The notes beneath the pieces are model-generated. The model was not told the DNA's origin. It did no database searches and saw nothing but the letters and a program-made list of their open reading frames with translations. The position numbers were made by a program, and so were the translations under genes. From positions 239,601-303,600 of the forward strand of contig NZ_RBWS01000009.1 in assembly GCF_003627955.1 (NCBI RefSeq): DNA of 64,000 nt, given 5' to 3'. Below, in pieces: positions 26,346-35,527 of the stretch; the first letter of the stretch is position 1; every line of letters begins with the position of its first letter. This DNA is from Sphingobacterium puteale. Lineage in GTDB: Bacteria > Bacteroidota > Bacteroidia > Sphingobacteriales > Sphingobacteriaceae.

Positions 26346-27423
26346 ACTTGCTTTATTTTATTTTTTATTTATGGGATATCGTGAAGGAATAGCACAGGCT
26401 TTGAGCAATCGAATGGTTTGGGATACAGCTGCGCAGGTCGCTGATCCAATGGGTTATGCCGGGGCTTATGTCGGCAAGGCACAAGGACATGCGTACGCTT
26501 TGGGCGGAGCCAATTTTCCTTCGGGGATTCCACCTTGGGAAGGCGGGAAGAAGGTGTGGACAGACCGGATCTTTATCCTGAATAGCAACGGATCTCCGCA
26601 GGAAGCCGCCTTTCAGCTGCCCCGCCCAATGGGTTACGGAGCCTATGCTTCGTATCAGGACTGTATCTATCTGGCGGGTGGGAGCGATCAGTTGGGGCAT
26701 CTCCAGGCCACCTACCGCCTTGAGCTTTCGGTGGATAGTGGTAGGTTTACACGCTTGCCAGATCTTCCGGCTCCGATCGCCAACTGTGCCTCGGTCCGAA
26801 TCAAAAACTATTGGTATGTCCTTGGTGGCATCAATAGCCCTGATGCCCTGACAGCAAGCAATAATTGCTGGCGACTGGATCTGGATCATCCCGAAAATGG
26901 CTGGACGGTATTGAGCGCCATCCCCGGTCCGGGACGCATGCTGGCTGTCGTGGGAAATGCCGACGGTGAGCTGCTGATACTTTCGGGTGTAACACTGATC
27001 AATGGTAAGCGGAAGTATCTGAAAGACGCCTATCTGCTGACAGCGGATGGAGTGTGGCAGCAGTTGCCGGAGCTTAGCCATGCTGTCGCGGCGGCACCTA
27101 GCCCCGCCGCCTTTGACGCAAAGTCAGGGCAGCTCCTGATTTTCGGCGGTGATGACGGCGCATTGGCGGCAGCAAGCCCAGTGGGGCATCCTGGCTTCTC
27201 GGACCGGATCCTGGCATACGATATCCAACAGCGCACATGGGCAGATGTTGGTCAGGTTCCTGTGCGCAAAAGCAAGGGGCAAGGAGACAGTCTGGCAACA
27301 GAGCTGTTGCCTCCGGTGACGACGGGATTGCTGCAGCAGGCTGATCAGATCTTTATTCCGATGGGCGAGGTGCGACCCGGTGTGCGGACCAACCGTATAT
27401 TGACGATCCGTTTTAAACCTTAA
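26326..27423 (+). CDS. nanM: NanM-type N-acetylneuraminate mutarotase (Kelch propeller)
   Basis: 365 aa with an N-terminal signal peptide (about 1-24), so periplasmic. It is a Kelch-repeat propeller: repeated GG pairs occur in YALGGANFP, YLAGGSDQ, YVLGGINSP, LIFGGDDG. This matches the cyclically permuted mutarotase family that converts alpha to beta sialic acid released by sialidase. The start overlaps nanA by 20 bases, consistent with translational coupling. Confidence 0.85.
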   Translation: MWHCISKLALFYFLFMGYREGIAQALSNRMVWDTAAQVADPMGYAGAYVGKAQGHAYALGGANFPSGIPPWEGGKKVWTDRIFILNSNGSPQEAAFQLPRPMGYGAYASYQDCIYLAGGSDQLGHLQATYRLELSVDSGRFTRLPDLPAPIANCASVRIKNYWYVLGGINSPDALTASNNCWRLDLDHPENGWTVLSAIPGPGRMLAVVGNADGELLILSGVTLINGKRKYLKDAYLLTADGVWQQLPELSHAVAAAPSPAAFDAKSGQLLIFGGDDGALAAASPVGHPGFSDRILAYDIQQRTWADVGQVPVRKSKGQGDSLATELLPPVTTGLLQQADQIFIPMGEVRPGVRTNRILTIRFKP

Positions 27424-27492
27424 TTTACTGAAGTAGTTCGTAACAATGTAGTAGCGTATCGCGCTTAAAAGAACTTGTATAAACCTAAAATA

Positions 27493-28725
27493 ATGATAAA
27501 TACGACATCAAAACGCTATGCCTGGCTCATCGTCATCTCCCTGTGGGTGGTCGCCTTTCTAAACTATTTTGACCGCCTGCTGATGACTTCGATGCGGGAT
27601 CCGATTCTCAGCGAATTTCAATTAAACGATGCCCAGTTCGGCTTGCTGACGGCTGTCTTTTTATGGTGTTATGGCATTGTCAGTCCCTTTGGGGGCTATA
27701 TGGCTGATCGGTACTCCCGCAGGAAAGTGATTCTTTTCTCGGTATTCGTCTGGTCTGCGGTTACGCTTTGGACAGGCTATGCGCGCTCATTTCCCGAATT
27801 ATTACTGACACGGGTGTTGATGGGCGTCAGCGAAGCTTGTTATATTCCTGCCGCCCTGGCACTGATTAGTGATTACCATAGTGGCCGTACGCGGTCCCTG
27901 GCCACGGGCCTGCATATGTGCGGACTCTATACGGGAATGGCCATGGGTGGTCTGGGGGGATATATCGCCGAATATTGGGGCTGGCGTCAGGGATTTCATG
28001 TCTTCGGCCTTTTTGGTGTTGTGTACGCGCTACTACTGGCCTATACTTTGCGCGACCGGACTGTCCCCGCAGTTCCGAACGAACCGCTACCAGAGAAGCG
28101 GGAGACCGTGCAGCTCAAAGCCATTTTGCAAAGCTTATTTCGCTTGCCTTCCTTTTATATTATTATGGTCTATTTTGCTGTCCTGGGCATGGCAAACTGG
28201 TTGATCAACGGCTGGCTTCCCACATTCCTGAAGGAACAGTTCGACCTCGATCTCGGCCAAGCGGGCATTTCGGCCACGGGATATATGCAAATCGGGTCTT
28301 TTGCAGGTGTCATTGTGGGTGGTTTATTGGCGGACCGCTGGCAGCGCCGGAATAAGCGCGCCCGCCTCTATGTGATCGTCCTGGGCTTTGCGCTGGGCGC
28401 CCCCTTTTTGTTTTTTATGGCCTGGACCAATGTTTTTACCTGGGCAATTCTCGCGATGCTTGTCTTCGGACTGGCACGCGGATTCAATGATGCCAATCTG
28501 ATGCCGCTTTTACGGCAGGTGGCCGATAGCCGTTACAGCGCCACGGCCTATGGCTTCCTGAATTTTTTGAGCACCATTGTCGGCGGATTGATGGTTTACG
28601 TCGGTGGTGCCCTGAAAGATGCCGACGTGAGCCTAGCGATTACCTATCAGGTCGTGGCAATCGGGCTGCTGCTGGCTGCGCTATCTCTGCTGCTGGTAAA
28701 AGTTAAAAACGATACGATACAATAA
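27493..28725 (+). CDS. MFS transporter, probable sialic acid importer
   Basis: About 410 aa with twelve predicted membrane helices. The loop between helices 2 and 3 has GGYMADRYSRRKVI, the classical MFS motif A, repeated in the second half as GGLLADRWQRRNKR. An FLNYFDRLL segment in helix 1 is typical of the anion:cation symporter branch, to which sialate carriers belong. The ATG at 27493 is preferred over 27475 because it directly precedes the basic N-terminus. Substrate is inferred from context. Confidence 0.88.
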   Translation: MINTTSKRYAWLIVISLWVVAFLNYFDRLLMTSMRDPILSEFQLNDAQFGLLTAVFLWCYGIVSPFGGYMADRYSRRKVILFSVFVWSAVTLWTGYARSFPELLLTRVLMGVSEACYIPAALALISDYHSGRTRSLATGLHMCGLYTGMAMGGLGGYIAEYWGWRQGFHVFGLFGVVYALLLAYTLRDRTVPAVPNEPLPEKRETVQLKAILQSLFRLPSFYIIMVYFAVLGMANWLINGWLPTFLKEQFDLDLGQAGISATGYMQIGSFAGVIVGGLLADRWQRRNKRARLYVIVLGFALGAPFLFFMAWTNVFTWAILAMLVFGLARGFNDANLMPLLRQVADSRYSATAYGFLNFLSTIVGGLMVYVGGALKDADVSLAITYQVVAIGLLLAALSLLLVKVKNDTIQ

Positions 28726-28833
28726 AATAAGACCTATAACCTTTCACCGCACGAAATGAAAGCAAATAAACTCGGAAAGGGATAGCGTTTACAAACGGCA
28801 AACGGCGTCTCATTGACGCATAAACAAAAAAAG

Positions 28834-30246
28834 ATGAAAAAGAACGTAGTATTTATAATTGCCTGTTTCCTGATGCTGAGTCAGGCTTTTGCGCAAAATT
28901 TACGGCTACCGGCATTCTTTTCAGATCACATGGTCCTGCAACGGCAGGCTATGGTGAATATCTGGGGCTGGGCCAAAGCCGGACAACAGGTTAAGCTGAT
29001 TTCATCCTGGTCCAAAGATACCCTGTCAGTGACGACCAGCGGTGATGCGACCTGGCGCATGCAGCTGGAAACCCCGAAAGCAGGTGGTCCGCACAGCATC
29101 AAATTGATTATGCAGGAGCAGCAGCTGGAACTCAAGGATATCATGATCGGCGAAGTCTGGCTCTGCTCGGGCCAGTCCAACATGCAATGGTCAGGCGCCA
29201 ATAAGCTGCAGGAGATCCTCGATATTCTTCCGAATGTCAGCAATCCGAATATCCGCTTGTTACAGGTCAGTAATATCGCTGCCCAAACTCCACAGAACAA
29301 TATTTTTGACAGCTGGAAAACATGCAGGCCGGAGACCGTCAGGGATTTTTCGGCGATCGGCTATTTCTTTGCTGAAAAACTATCGCGCGAGCTCGGTGTA
29401 CCCGTTGGTATCATCAATGCCAGCTGGGGCGGCACTGCCGCAGAGTATTGGACACCAAGGGAGAAGATCATAGCAGACGAACAACTGACGCGTTATGCCG
29501 CATTACAGAAGCTGGCGCCCCGCAAACCCCATCAGCCCGGCGTACTCTGGAATAGCATGCTGGCACCATTTGCGGGATACACAATAGCCGGTACCCTTTG
29601 GTATCAGGGGGAGGATAACACGATAGCCTATGGGGGATATGATCAACTGATCCAGACCATGGTAGGTGCCTGGCGGGAGGCCTGGGGTTACCAGTTCCCA
29701 TTTTATTTTGTGCAGATTGCCCCTTATGCTTACCCGCAATATAAAAAGCCAAATGCGGCACTGCTCCGTGAGCAGCAGGCAAGGACCGCCCGCAAACTGC
29801 CGCGTTCGGGCATGGTGGTCACCACGGATCTTGTCGATGATCTAAAGAATATCCATCCGGCCCAGAAAAAAGCAGTGGCATCGCGGCTGGCGGATCTGGC
29901 GCTGGCAGAAATCTATGCACAACCTTTGGTGGATTATAAATCACCGACCTTGCAAGACTATACAATCGAAGGAGACAGGATCATCCTTTCTTTTGCCGAC
30001 CTGGATGGTAAGCTGCTTGTCCGTGGAAAAGAAATCACTGATCTGTACATCGCGGGCGAGGACCGTAAGTTTTACCCCGCCAGACATCAGCTAAAGGGAT
30101 CACAGTTACTGGTATTCGCCGATCAGGTAAAGGCGCCGAAGGCAGTGCGTTTTGGTTTTACCAACAGCGCTACACCCAATCTTTTCAATACCAAAGGTTT
30201 ACCGGTATCGCCGTTCCGTACTGATGACTGGCCGAATTTTGAATAA
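28834..30246 (+). CDS. Secreted sialate O-acetylesterase (SGNH-type)
   Basis: About 470 aa with a signal peptide ending AFAQ. The nucleophile motif is SGQSNMQW, INASWGGTAAEYW provides the second block, and NIHPAQKKAVASRLA the third with the catalytic His. This is the family that removes O-acetyl groups from sialic acids, allowing sialidase and lyase to act on decorated sugars. It is the last gene of the locus. An in-frame ATG at 28813 is an alternative start. Confidence 0.9.
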   Translation: MKKNVVFIIACFLMLSQAFAQNLRLPAFFSDHMVLQRQAMVNIWGWAKAGQQVKLISSWSKDTLSVTTSGDATWRMQLETPKAGGPHSIKLIMQEQQLELKDIMIGEVWLCSGQSNMQWSGANKLQEILDILPNVSNPNIRLLQVSNIAAQTPQNNIFDSWKTCRPETVRDFSAIGYFFAEKLSRELGVPVGIINASWGGTAAEYWTPREKIIADEQLTRYAALQKLAPRKPHQPGVLWNSMLAPFAGYTIAGTLWYQGEDNTIAYGGYDQLIQTMVGAWREAWGYQFPFYFVQIAPYAYPQYKKPNAALLREQQARTARKLPRSGMVVTTDLVDDLKNIHPAQKKAVASRLADLALAEIYAQPLVDYKSPTLQDYTIEGDRIILSFADLDGKLLVRGKEITDLYIAGEDRKFYPARHQLKGSQLLVFADQVKAPKAVRFGFTNSATPNLFNTKGLPVSPFRTDDWPNFE

Positions 30247-30288
30247 ACACTTCGTCTCATTTCTGTTTTTATTTCAACTGTTGTTGCC

Positions 30289-30384
30289 TACCTCAGCAAT
30301 CAATTCAAAAAAACTACGGGATTGACGCCAAGTCATTTCAAACAAAAAAAGGAAGAGAAACGCAAACCTTTAGAACAAGTTTAG
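30289..30384 (+). pseudogene. AraC-family regulator, 3' fragment
   Basis: 32 codons ending in TAG read YLSNQFKKTTGLTPSHFKQK, the typical end of an AraC-type double HTH (F..GxTPxxFR). No upstream part of the gene remains: the sequence directly before belongs to the spacer after the esterase gene. It marks the left edge of the metal-resistance block. Confidence 0.7.
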
Positions 30385-30542
30385 TAAATATTACAAATCA
30401 AATCCATAATTCCATAGTAACTATCCTCAGTATTGTTGCCAATTTTGTAGTGCAAATAAGCAATAGAAATTATGGCTACAAATAGCAATAGAGACACAGT
30501 TTACATTGTTTCAACATTGAGCCCATAAAATAGTTTAGATAG

Positions 30543-31514
30543 ATGAAGAAGGTAATCAATACGTTGTTGGGCGTAACGGTTTGCTTAGCTACTTTATCGG
30601 CCTGTAACAATGTAGAAAATAAAAAACATAAAGATATGACAACTCACGAGCACATAGACAAAGAAAGCGTTTACGCTTGCTCGATGCACCCGGAAGTCAC
30701 TGGAAAACAAGGAGAAAAATGCCCTAAATGTGGGATGGATTTAAAAGCGGTTAATGCTGAAAATGCAGTTGCATATAAGGTGCAATTAACGACTTCGCCA
30801 CAAAATGTAGAAGCAGGAAAACCAACTCAATTGACACTTGCTGTAAAGCAAAACGAAAAAATAGTACCGCTCGATATTTCACACGAGATGAAATTACATT
30901 TAATGGTGGTAAGCGAAGATTTAAACTGGTTTCGACACGTCCATCCGGAAGAGCAGAAAGACGGTGCGTATGCGATGATGGAAACATTCCCGACTGGTGG
31001 AAAGTATCTGCTATTTTCTGATTTTAAACCGAGCGGTGGCGAACAGACTTTGAACAAACAGGAAATTGAAGTAGGGGGAAAAATCAGTCCGGTTAATAAC
31101 GATATTTCTACGAAGTATACCTCAAAAGTTGATGGATTTACCCTAACCCTTCTTAATGGAAGCGACTTCAAAACCAACAAAACACAACACCTGGAAATCT
31201 CCATCGAAAAAGACGGAAAGAAATTAATCGAAAAAGATTTGCAACAATATTTAGGCGCATCTGCCCACATCGTAATGATTGGCAAGGTCGGCAAAGAGTT
31301 TCTGCATATTCATCCGGTATCAGACAGCCGTTTTCCAGTTTTTGCACAGACAAAAATCGAAAAGGCCGGAGTTTACAGGATGTGGGCGCAGTTTAAAATA
31401 GAAGGAAAAGTGCATACAGCAGATTTTACCGTCGATGTAACCGAAGGGAAAAAAGGAGAAAACGAAGAGAAGTCGCACGCACATCATCCCGTATTTACAC
31501 CTCGCCAACAATAA
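30543..31514 (+). CDS. Heavy-metal-binding-domain lipoprotein
   Basis: 323 aa. Lipobox LSAC with Cys21, a linker, then a heavy-metal-binding domain at about 43-68: YACSMHPEV and CPKCGMDL. The rest is two beta-rich FixH/YtkA-like segments containing His clusters (FRHVHPEEQ, FLHIHPVSD). Such proteins bind copper, zinc or related ions in the envelope and usually sit beside efflux genes, here the CDF exporter. The last residues (about VFTPRQQ) overlap the start of a truncated GNAT gene, so the natural C-terminus may have been lost. Confidence 0.85.
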   Translation: MKKVINTLLGVTVCLATLSACNNVENKKHKDMTTHEHIDKESVYACSMHPEVTGKQGEKCPKCGMDLKAVNAENAVAYKVQLTTSPQNVEAGKPTQLTLAVKQNEKIVPLDISHEMKLHLMVVSEDLNWFRHVHPEEQKDGAYAMMETFPTGGKYLLFSDFKPSGGEQTLNKQEIEVGGKISPVNNDISTKYTSKVDGFTLTLLNGSDFKTNKTQHLEISIEKDGKKLIEKDLQQYLGASAHIVMIGKVGKEFLHIHPVSDSRFPVFAQTKIEKAGVYRMWAQFKIEGKVHTADFTVDVTEGKKGENEEKSHAHHPVFTPRQQ

Positions 31515-31596
31515 TATCGGAGCCATAAAATTATATGAAAAACTGGATTTTCAAATCAAGAGGGAAATTAGTTTCTGGAATTTTATTACAAACTAG
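31501..31596 (+). pseudogene. GNAT acetyltransferase, 3' fragment
   Basis: Reading from 31501 gives LANNNIGAIKLYEKLDF followed by QIKREISFWNFITN and TAG. 'N..AI.LYEKLGF' is the standard motif B of GNAT enzymes. Only this last part exists and it overlaps the end of the metal-binding lipoprotein gene in another frame, so the junction between foreign and host DNA lies here, near 31500. Confidence 0.65.
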
Positions 31597-31598
31597 AA

Positions 31599-32618
31599 AT
31601 GACACATCAACACAACCACAACAATAAACACGAGGAGCACGAGCACGATCATTCACACGAACGGCACGAGCACAACAATGAACACGACGACCAACACCAC
31701 TCAAAAGACAATGCATTATCTTTTGCCTTTTGGCTCAATCTGGCATTTTCTATCGTTGAGGTAATTGGCGGTGTTTTAACGAATTCTACAGCCATTATTG
31801 CTGATGCTTTCCACGATTTAATGGATGCCGTTGCAATCGGTCTTGCCATACTTTTAGAGAAAGTATCGAATAAAAAACGAAGTGCCAAATTCTCATATGG
31901 TTATAAACGATTTTCGCTGTTGTCCGCATTGGGGTTGTCCATTTTTTTGTTGGCAGGTTCGGTAACAATGATTATTGCAGGCTATCATTCCTTCTTTTCA
32001 GAAAAAGAAGTTCATAGTGTTGGCATGTTAGTATTGGGAGTTATTGGACTAGCAGTAAATGGTGTTGCCTTCCTTAAAATTAAAAATGGCGCTGGGCTTA
32101 GTCATCACGGACATAGTCATGCTGGGCATAATCACAATAGTCAATCCATCATGCTGCATTTATTGGAAGATGTTTTGGGTTGGGCTGCTGTTTTGATTGG
32201 GGCGGTGATTATTTACTTTACCGGTTGGAATTGGATTGACGGCGTATTAACTATTGGAATTGCACTATATGTAGGGTTCAATGCTGTTAAAAACCTGATT
32301 GCCACAGTGAAAGTAATGTTGCAATCTGTTCCTGAAAATGTGGATGTAACTCAATTAACAGAAGAACTCAACCAGATTGAAGGTGTAACCAATATTCACG
32401 ATGTACACATTTGGAGTCTGGATGGCAGTTACAATGTAGGTTCTGTACATGCAGTTACAAGGGATTTAGCAGTAAAATCTGTACAGGATATCATGAACAA
32501 CATTATGCAACTGATGCAAAAATACAACATCCAGCATCCTACCGTTCAAATCGAAATGCACACCAATAATTGCGAATTTAAAACCTGTTTTCTCAGCCTA
32601 TGCTACCTTAAATTTTGA
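31599..32618 (+). CDS. Cation diffusion facilitator (CDF) metal exporter, CzcD-like
   Basis: 339 aa. A His-rich N-terminus (1-37) is followed by six membrane helices. Metal-site motifs are DAFHDLMDA in helix 2 and HLLEDVLGWA in helix 5. A His loop (SHHGHSHAGHNHN) lies between helices 4 and 5, and a cytosolic C-terminal domain contains IHDVHIWSLD. It exports zinc, cobalt or cadmium. The last nine residues after CEFKTC (FLSLCYLKF) come from the adjoining fragment, so the original stop was lost at the junction. Confidence 0.9.
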   Translation: MTHQHNHNNKHEEHEHDHSHERHEHNNEHDDQHHSKDNALSFAFWLNLAFSIVEVIGGVLTNSTAIIADAFHDLMDAVAIGLAILLEKVSNKKRSAKFSYGYKRFSLLSALGLSIFLLAGSVTMIIAGYHSFFSEKEVHSVGMLVLGVIGLAVNGVAFLKIKNGAGLSHHGHSHAGHNHNSQSIMLHLLEDVLGWAAVLIGAVIIYFTGWNWIDGVLTIGIALYVGFNAVKNLIATVKVMLQSVPENVDVTQLTEELNQIEGVTNIHDVHIWSLDGSYNVGSVHAVTRDLAVKSVQDIMNNIMQLMQKYNIQHPTVQIEMHTNNCEFKTCFLSLCYLKF

Positions 32619-32925
32619 TCTTGGAAACGAATGGACATTGCTTCTCGGGATCCGCTTTGAGAATACAGACATCAGCGACATTTCAGAATTATGGGCACCA
32701 AATTTATTGGTATTGACGGAGCTTACCAAAAAACTGGAACTTTCCCATACCTATACGGGAAGCAGGAACACCTTATTGATGGGCAGCATCAGCTGTAGGA
32801 TTACGGTTGGGTACCAGTCTGACGATGCAAGTGGCAAATCAAGCATGGTTTACAGCATTATAAAAGTGCTTTCCGCAAAATCGTATCATTGCCACTCACA
32901 TTTAAATCTGGTTTGTGACAATTGA
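32590..32925 (+). pseudogene. Outer-membrane (TonB receptor-like) gene fragment
   Basis: In the frame after the CDF core the sequence reads AYATLNFDLGNEWTLLLGIRFENT, which resembles a strand pair of a TonB-dependent receptor barrel ('AY....L...W.L.AGLRYE.T'). It has no start and the later part is degenerate. It is the right edge of the metal-resistance block. Family assignment is tentative. Confidence 0.4.
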
Positions 32926-33030
32926 ATGTCAGTAGTTAATCTCATCCCTTGGGTTAAAGGGAGTGTAACTCATAATTGTGAGATACAAATTAATTATTGG
33001 CAGATAGCTTCTATTTATGGCTCAGAATAA

Positions 33031-33311
33031 ATGAAAAATAAAATCAATATCATTCTAATCTTAATAGGTTTTTTCTGTCGTATACTTCGTTTAATATGTT
33101 TATAGCTAATGCTTTTAGGATTGTGCTACCTTATCCTGGAGGGTATAATCCGGTAGTTGGAATCTTATTATATATATTATTTCCTATTTTTATATACTTT
33201 CAAAATAGGATTTCCAAAAGCTTGGGGTATTCTAAATGGTTCTCTCACGTTTTTTTCTTCTTTTGGATGGTAGCGTGGTTCTGCTTGGTATATTCATTAC
33301 TTCACCAATAA
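33031..33311 (+). pseudogene. Small membrane protein gene split by a frameshift in a T-run
   Basis: From the ATG at 33031 the frame reads MKNKINIILILIGFF. It must then shift at TTTTTT (about 33070) to continue LSYTSFNMFIANAFRI and on to VVGILLYILFPIFIYF...WMVAWFCLVYSLL. Adding one T restores one frame of about 94 codons with three hydrophobic segments. The downstream part alone could start at 33096. It may be a true mutation, slippage-based variation or a sequencing error. Confidence 0.5.
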
Positions 33312-33359
33312 AACAACAGCGCCTAATCTTTCTCGGATTGGGCGCTGTTGTTTTATTGG
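33305..33359. terminator. Strong bidirectional hairpin terminator
   Basis: The 19-base arms CCAATAAAACAACAGCGCC and GGCGCTGTTGTTTTATTGG are perfect complements, with additional AATC/GATT pairing in the loop. The stem contains T-runs on both strands, so it can end transcription of the membrane protein gene. It may also act on antisense transcription from the PAP2 side. Confidence 0.85.
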
Positions 33360-33406
33360 TAAGTATCGCCTGCTTCTTGCTCTTGGCGAACTACTGTTCT
33401 TCATTT

Positions 33407-33955
33407 TTAAAAATTTATGGAAGAATAAAAGCCTATACTGCCATTGGGCATTACGGTGGGAGCAATATTCAGTTTAACGTTATTTGACAAGGGAGGTGTG
33501 CAGATGAGTGCGCTTCCCATTCCGATAGCTGCGCCTGCGATAACGTCCCAGGTTTCATGTCTTTTGCTATAGATACGTCCCCATCCCACATACCCGGAAA
33601 TCAGATACGCAGGGATACTATATTTCCACCCATACCTTTTAGCTATAAATGATGCTCCCTGAAATGATATTGCTGTGTGATTCGATGGAAATGAATGTGT
33701 GTCACTATGATCAGGTCGCTCTTTTTTTATCGCGTATTTCAAAATATATGTGGCTGCAATACTGGTTGCACCCGATGAAATCAGTGCTCTGGTGCCCTTG
33801 TAATCTTTTAGTGCCAAGGTGCTAATGAAACCCGCAGCTGGTGCTGCGAACATCAGTATGTCTGTAGATGTTTTAACACTTTCGCGGGGTTGCGCCTTTG
33901 TTCCCTGAACTAGGGAATAAATGAGTACAATGAAGTATAGCAAATTCTTTAGCAT
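33407..33955 (-). CDS. PAP2-family phosphatase, periplasmic type
   Basis: 182 aa with a signal peptide (about 1-21). The three PAP2 signature blocks are present: KYAIKKERP, then SFPSNHTAIS, then GWGRIYSKRHETWDVIAG with the catalytic His. Family members dephosphorylate lipid phosphates such as undecaprenyl pyrophosphate, lipid A or phosphatidate. It follows a second PAP2 gene by 30 bases and both diverge from a two-component system. Confidence 0.88.
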   Translation of the reverse strand: MLKNLLYFIVLIYSLVQGTKAQPRESVKTSTDILMFAAPAAGFISTLALKDYKGTRALISSGATSIAATYILKYAIKKERPDHSDTHSFPSNHTAISFQGASFIAKRYGWKYSIPAYLISGYVGWGRIYSKRHETWDVIAGAAIGMGSALICTPPLSNNVKLNIAPTVMPNGSIGFYSSINF

Positions 33956-33985
33956 AGCTTTTCCAATAAGTTGTAGAGATTATAA

Positions 33986-34669
33986 TTAAAGAATGTGTTC
34001 CGACAGGTTTAAACGTTGAACAATACTGTAGTAAAGCATGGTCAGCGAAAAGCCAAGTAATACACCCCCCATTATATCAGTAAACCAATGCACTCCCGAA
34101 ACCAATCGGCCAATTATTGTCATGACAATAATGAAGGCAGAAATATAAATAACTACTGTTTTTAAAAGCCTATTTTTAATTCTAGTCTGAAATTGCATTA
34201 TAGCGGTTGCCATAATACATAGGACGACCATAGCATGGGAGGAAGGATAAGAAGCCTCCAAAGTCCCGTCCATCATAACTGGTCTATAATTAACGATCCA
34301 GATTTCAAAAAGAGCATAGCATATGGCTACTAACAGGTAAAAAGATCCAAGAGCGAAAATGTCTGAATCAATCTTTTTAATACTTTTCCTGGCGATGAGC
34401 TGCGCCAGTCCCAAGAGTGAGAATCCACAAGCCACCGTTATGGCAATTAAACCAGTCCATTCCGTTATGTTGTACCAGTAATGATTAACACCAATTGCAT
34501 CGTGAAGACTTTTATTAAGGTCTGCAAGACCGACAATGGAGCTCCCCGGACCAATAGGCTGCATATCAAATGTCAGTACTGCGATGGTTAATGCGATAAA
34601 TAATAAAAATAGAACAGCCGTCACGCTGAAATTTCGGAGATTTTTTTCTTTTAATATTTTGGGTTCCAT
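33986..34669 (-). CDS. PAP2-family membrane phosphatase
   Basis: 227 aa with about six membrane helices. PAP2 blocks: IVNYRPVM as the degenerate first block, YPSSHAMVV as the second, and GRLVSGVHWFTDIMGG as the third. It is probably a lipid phosphatase at the cytoplasmic membrane. First gene of a two-PAP2 operon, divergent from the response regulator by 129 bases that contain CCTTAC direct repeats. Confidence 0.88.
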   Translation of the reverse strand: MEPKILKEKNLRNFSVTAVLFLLFIALTIAVLTFDMQPIGPGSSIVGLADLNKSLHDAIGVNHYWYNITEWTGLIAITVACGFSLLGLAQLIARKSIKKIDSDIFALGSFYLLVAICYALFEIWIVNYRPVMMDGTLEASYPSSHAMVVLCIMATAIMQFQTRIKNRLLKTVVIYISAFIIVMTIIGRLVSGVHWFTDIMGGVLLGFSLTMLYYSIVQRLNLSEHIL

Positions 34670-34738
34670 TCTTAAATTGATATTTCCGATATTAAACTTG
34701 AATATGCTGCAAAAGTATAACGTCTTCTTTACAGCAAT

Positions 34739-34765
34739 CCTACACTAACCTTACTTTTACCTTAC
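34739..34765. promoter_or_regulatory. Candidate OmpR/PhoB-type tandem binding site
   Basis: CCTTAC at 34749-34754 and again at 34760-34765 form a direct repeat with an 11-base period. A related CCTAC lies at 34739-34743, about one more turn upstream. OmpR-class regulators bind such one-turn direct repeats. It lies between the PAP2 operon and the response regulator gene. Confidence 0.55.
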
Positions 34766-34798
34766 ATTTGAGCCTTTAACCTCTAGCTTGTTTCAATT

Positions 34799-35527
34799 AT
34801 GCTTAATTTTGTTGTTATGAACAGAAATGAGCATTACTTTCTGAGAGATAAGAGGATATTGTTAGTCGATGATGAGCAGGTGGTTCTGGATATGCTTGAA
34901 TCCTTACTTAAGGAAGAAGGATTTTCTTCCATATTCAAATGTGGTACAAAAAAAGATGCGCTTGAACAATATGCGCTACATCAACCCGAATTTACCATAT
35001 TGGATGTGATGCTTCCTGATGGAGACGGATTCTCCCTTCTCAGGGAAATCAGAAAATCAGAACATATCCCTGTTCTATTCCTGACTGCTAAAGATCAACA
35101 GGAGGATCTGCTTGAAGGGCTGGGACTGGGGGCAGACGATTATATGGTAAAGCCATTTTCTCCACGGGAGCTTATCTTGAGAATCTATGCAATTCTGAGA
35201 CGTTGTTATAAAGCAGATGATCCTTTAATTATACTGGAAGGCTGCATTATTGATATCAGTAAAGCTGAAGTGTATAGAGAAGGAGAGGTCTTTCAGCTAA
35301 CAGCCAAAGAAATCGGAATTTTGGACACGCTTTATAAAGCAGCAAATCGTATTGTTACCATAGATACGCTTTGCAATAGTGTCTGGGGTGACAACCGTTA
35401 CGGATATGAGAATTCTCTGATGGCACATATCCGTAGGATACGTGAGAAAATTGAGGTAAATCCATCTTCACCCCTATTATTGACCACAATCAAAGGATTA
35501 GGCTATAAACTAAACGTACCACTATGA
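34799..35527 (+). CDS. OmpR-family response regulator
   Basis: 242 aa. The receiver domain (about 17-130) has LLVDDEQ, the phospho-acceptor Asp in FTILDVMLPDGDGF, and YMVKPFSPREL. A C-terminal winged helix (about 145-240) ends with MAHIRRIREKIE and TIKGLGYKL. An in-frame ATG at 34817 is an alternative start. Its stop overlaps the kinase start by four bases (ATGA). The divergent PAP2 genes are the most likely targets, as in lipid A modification systems. Confidence 0.92.
   Translation: MLNFVVMNRNEHYFLRDKRILLVDDEQVVLDMLESLLKEEGFSSIFKCGTKKDALEQYALHQPEFTILDVMLPDGDGFSLLREIRKSEHIPVLFLTAKDQQEDLLEGLGLGADDYMVKPFSPRELILRIYAILRRCYKADDPLIILEGCIIDISKAEVYREGEVFQLTAKEIGILDTLYKAANRIVTIDTLCNSVWGDNRYGYENSLMAHIRRIREKIEVNPSSPLLLTTIKGLGYKLNVPL

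Noticed and set aside
26365..27081. A 238-codon open frame antisense to the mutarotase gene
   Set aside because: The GC-rich sialic acid locus produces many long shadow frames. The Kelch pattern is clear on the + strand.
31599..31710. Low-complexity CAC/GAC-rich repeat at the CDF start
   Set aside because: It encodes the His-rich metal-binding N-terminus and is explained by the gene.
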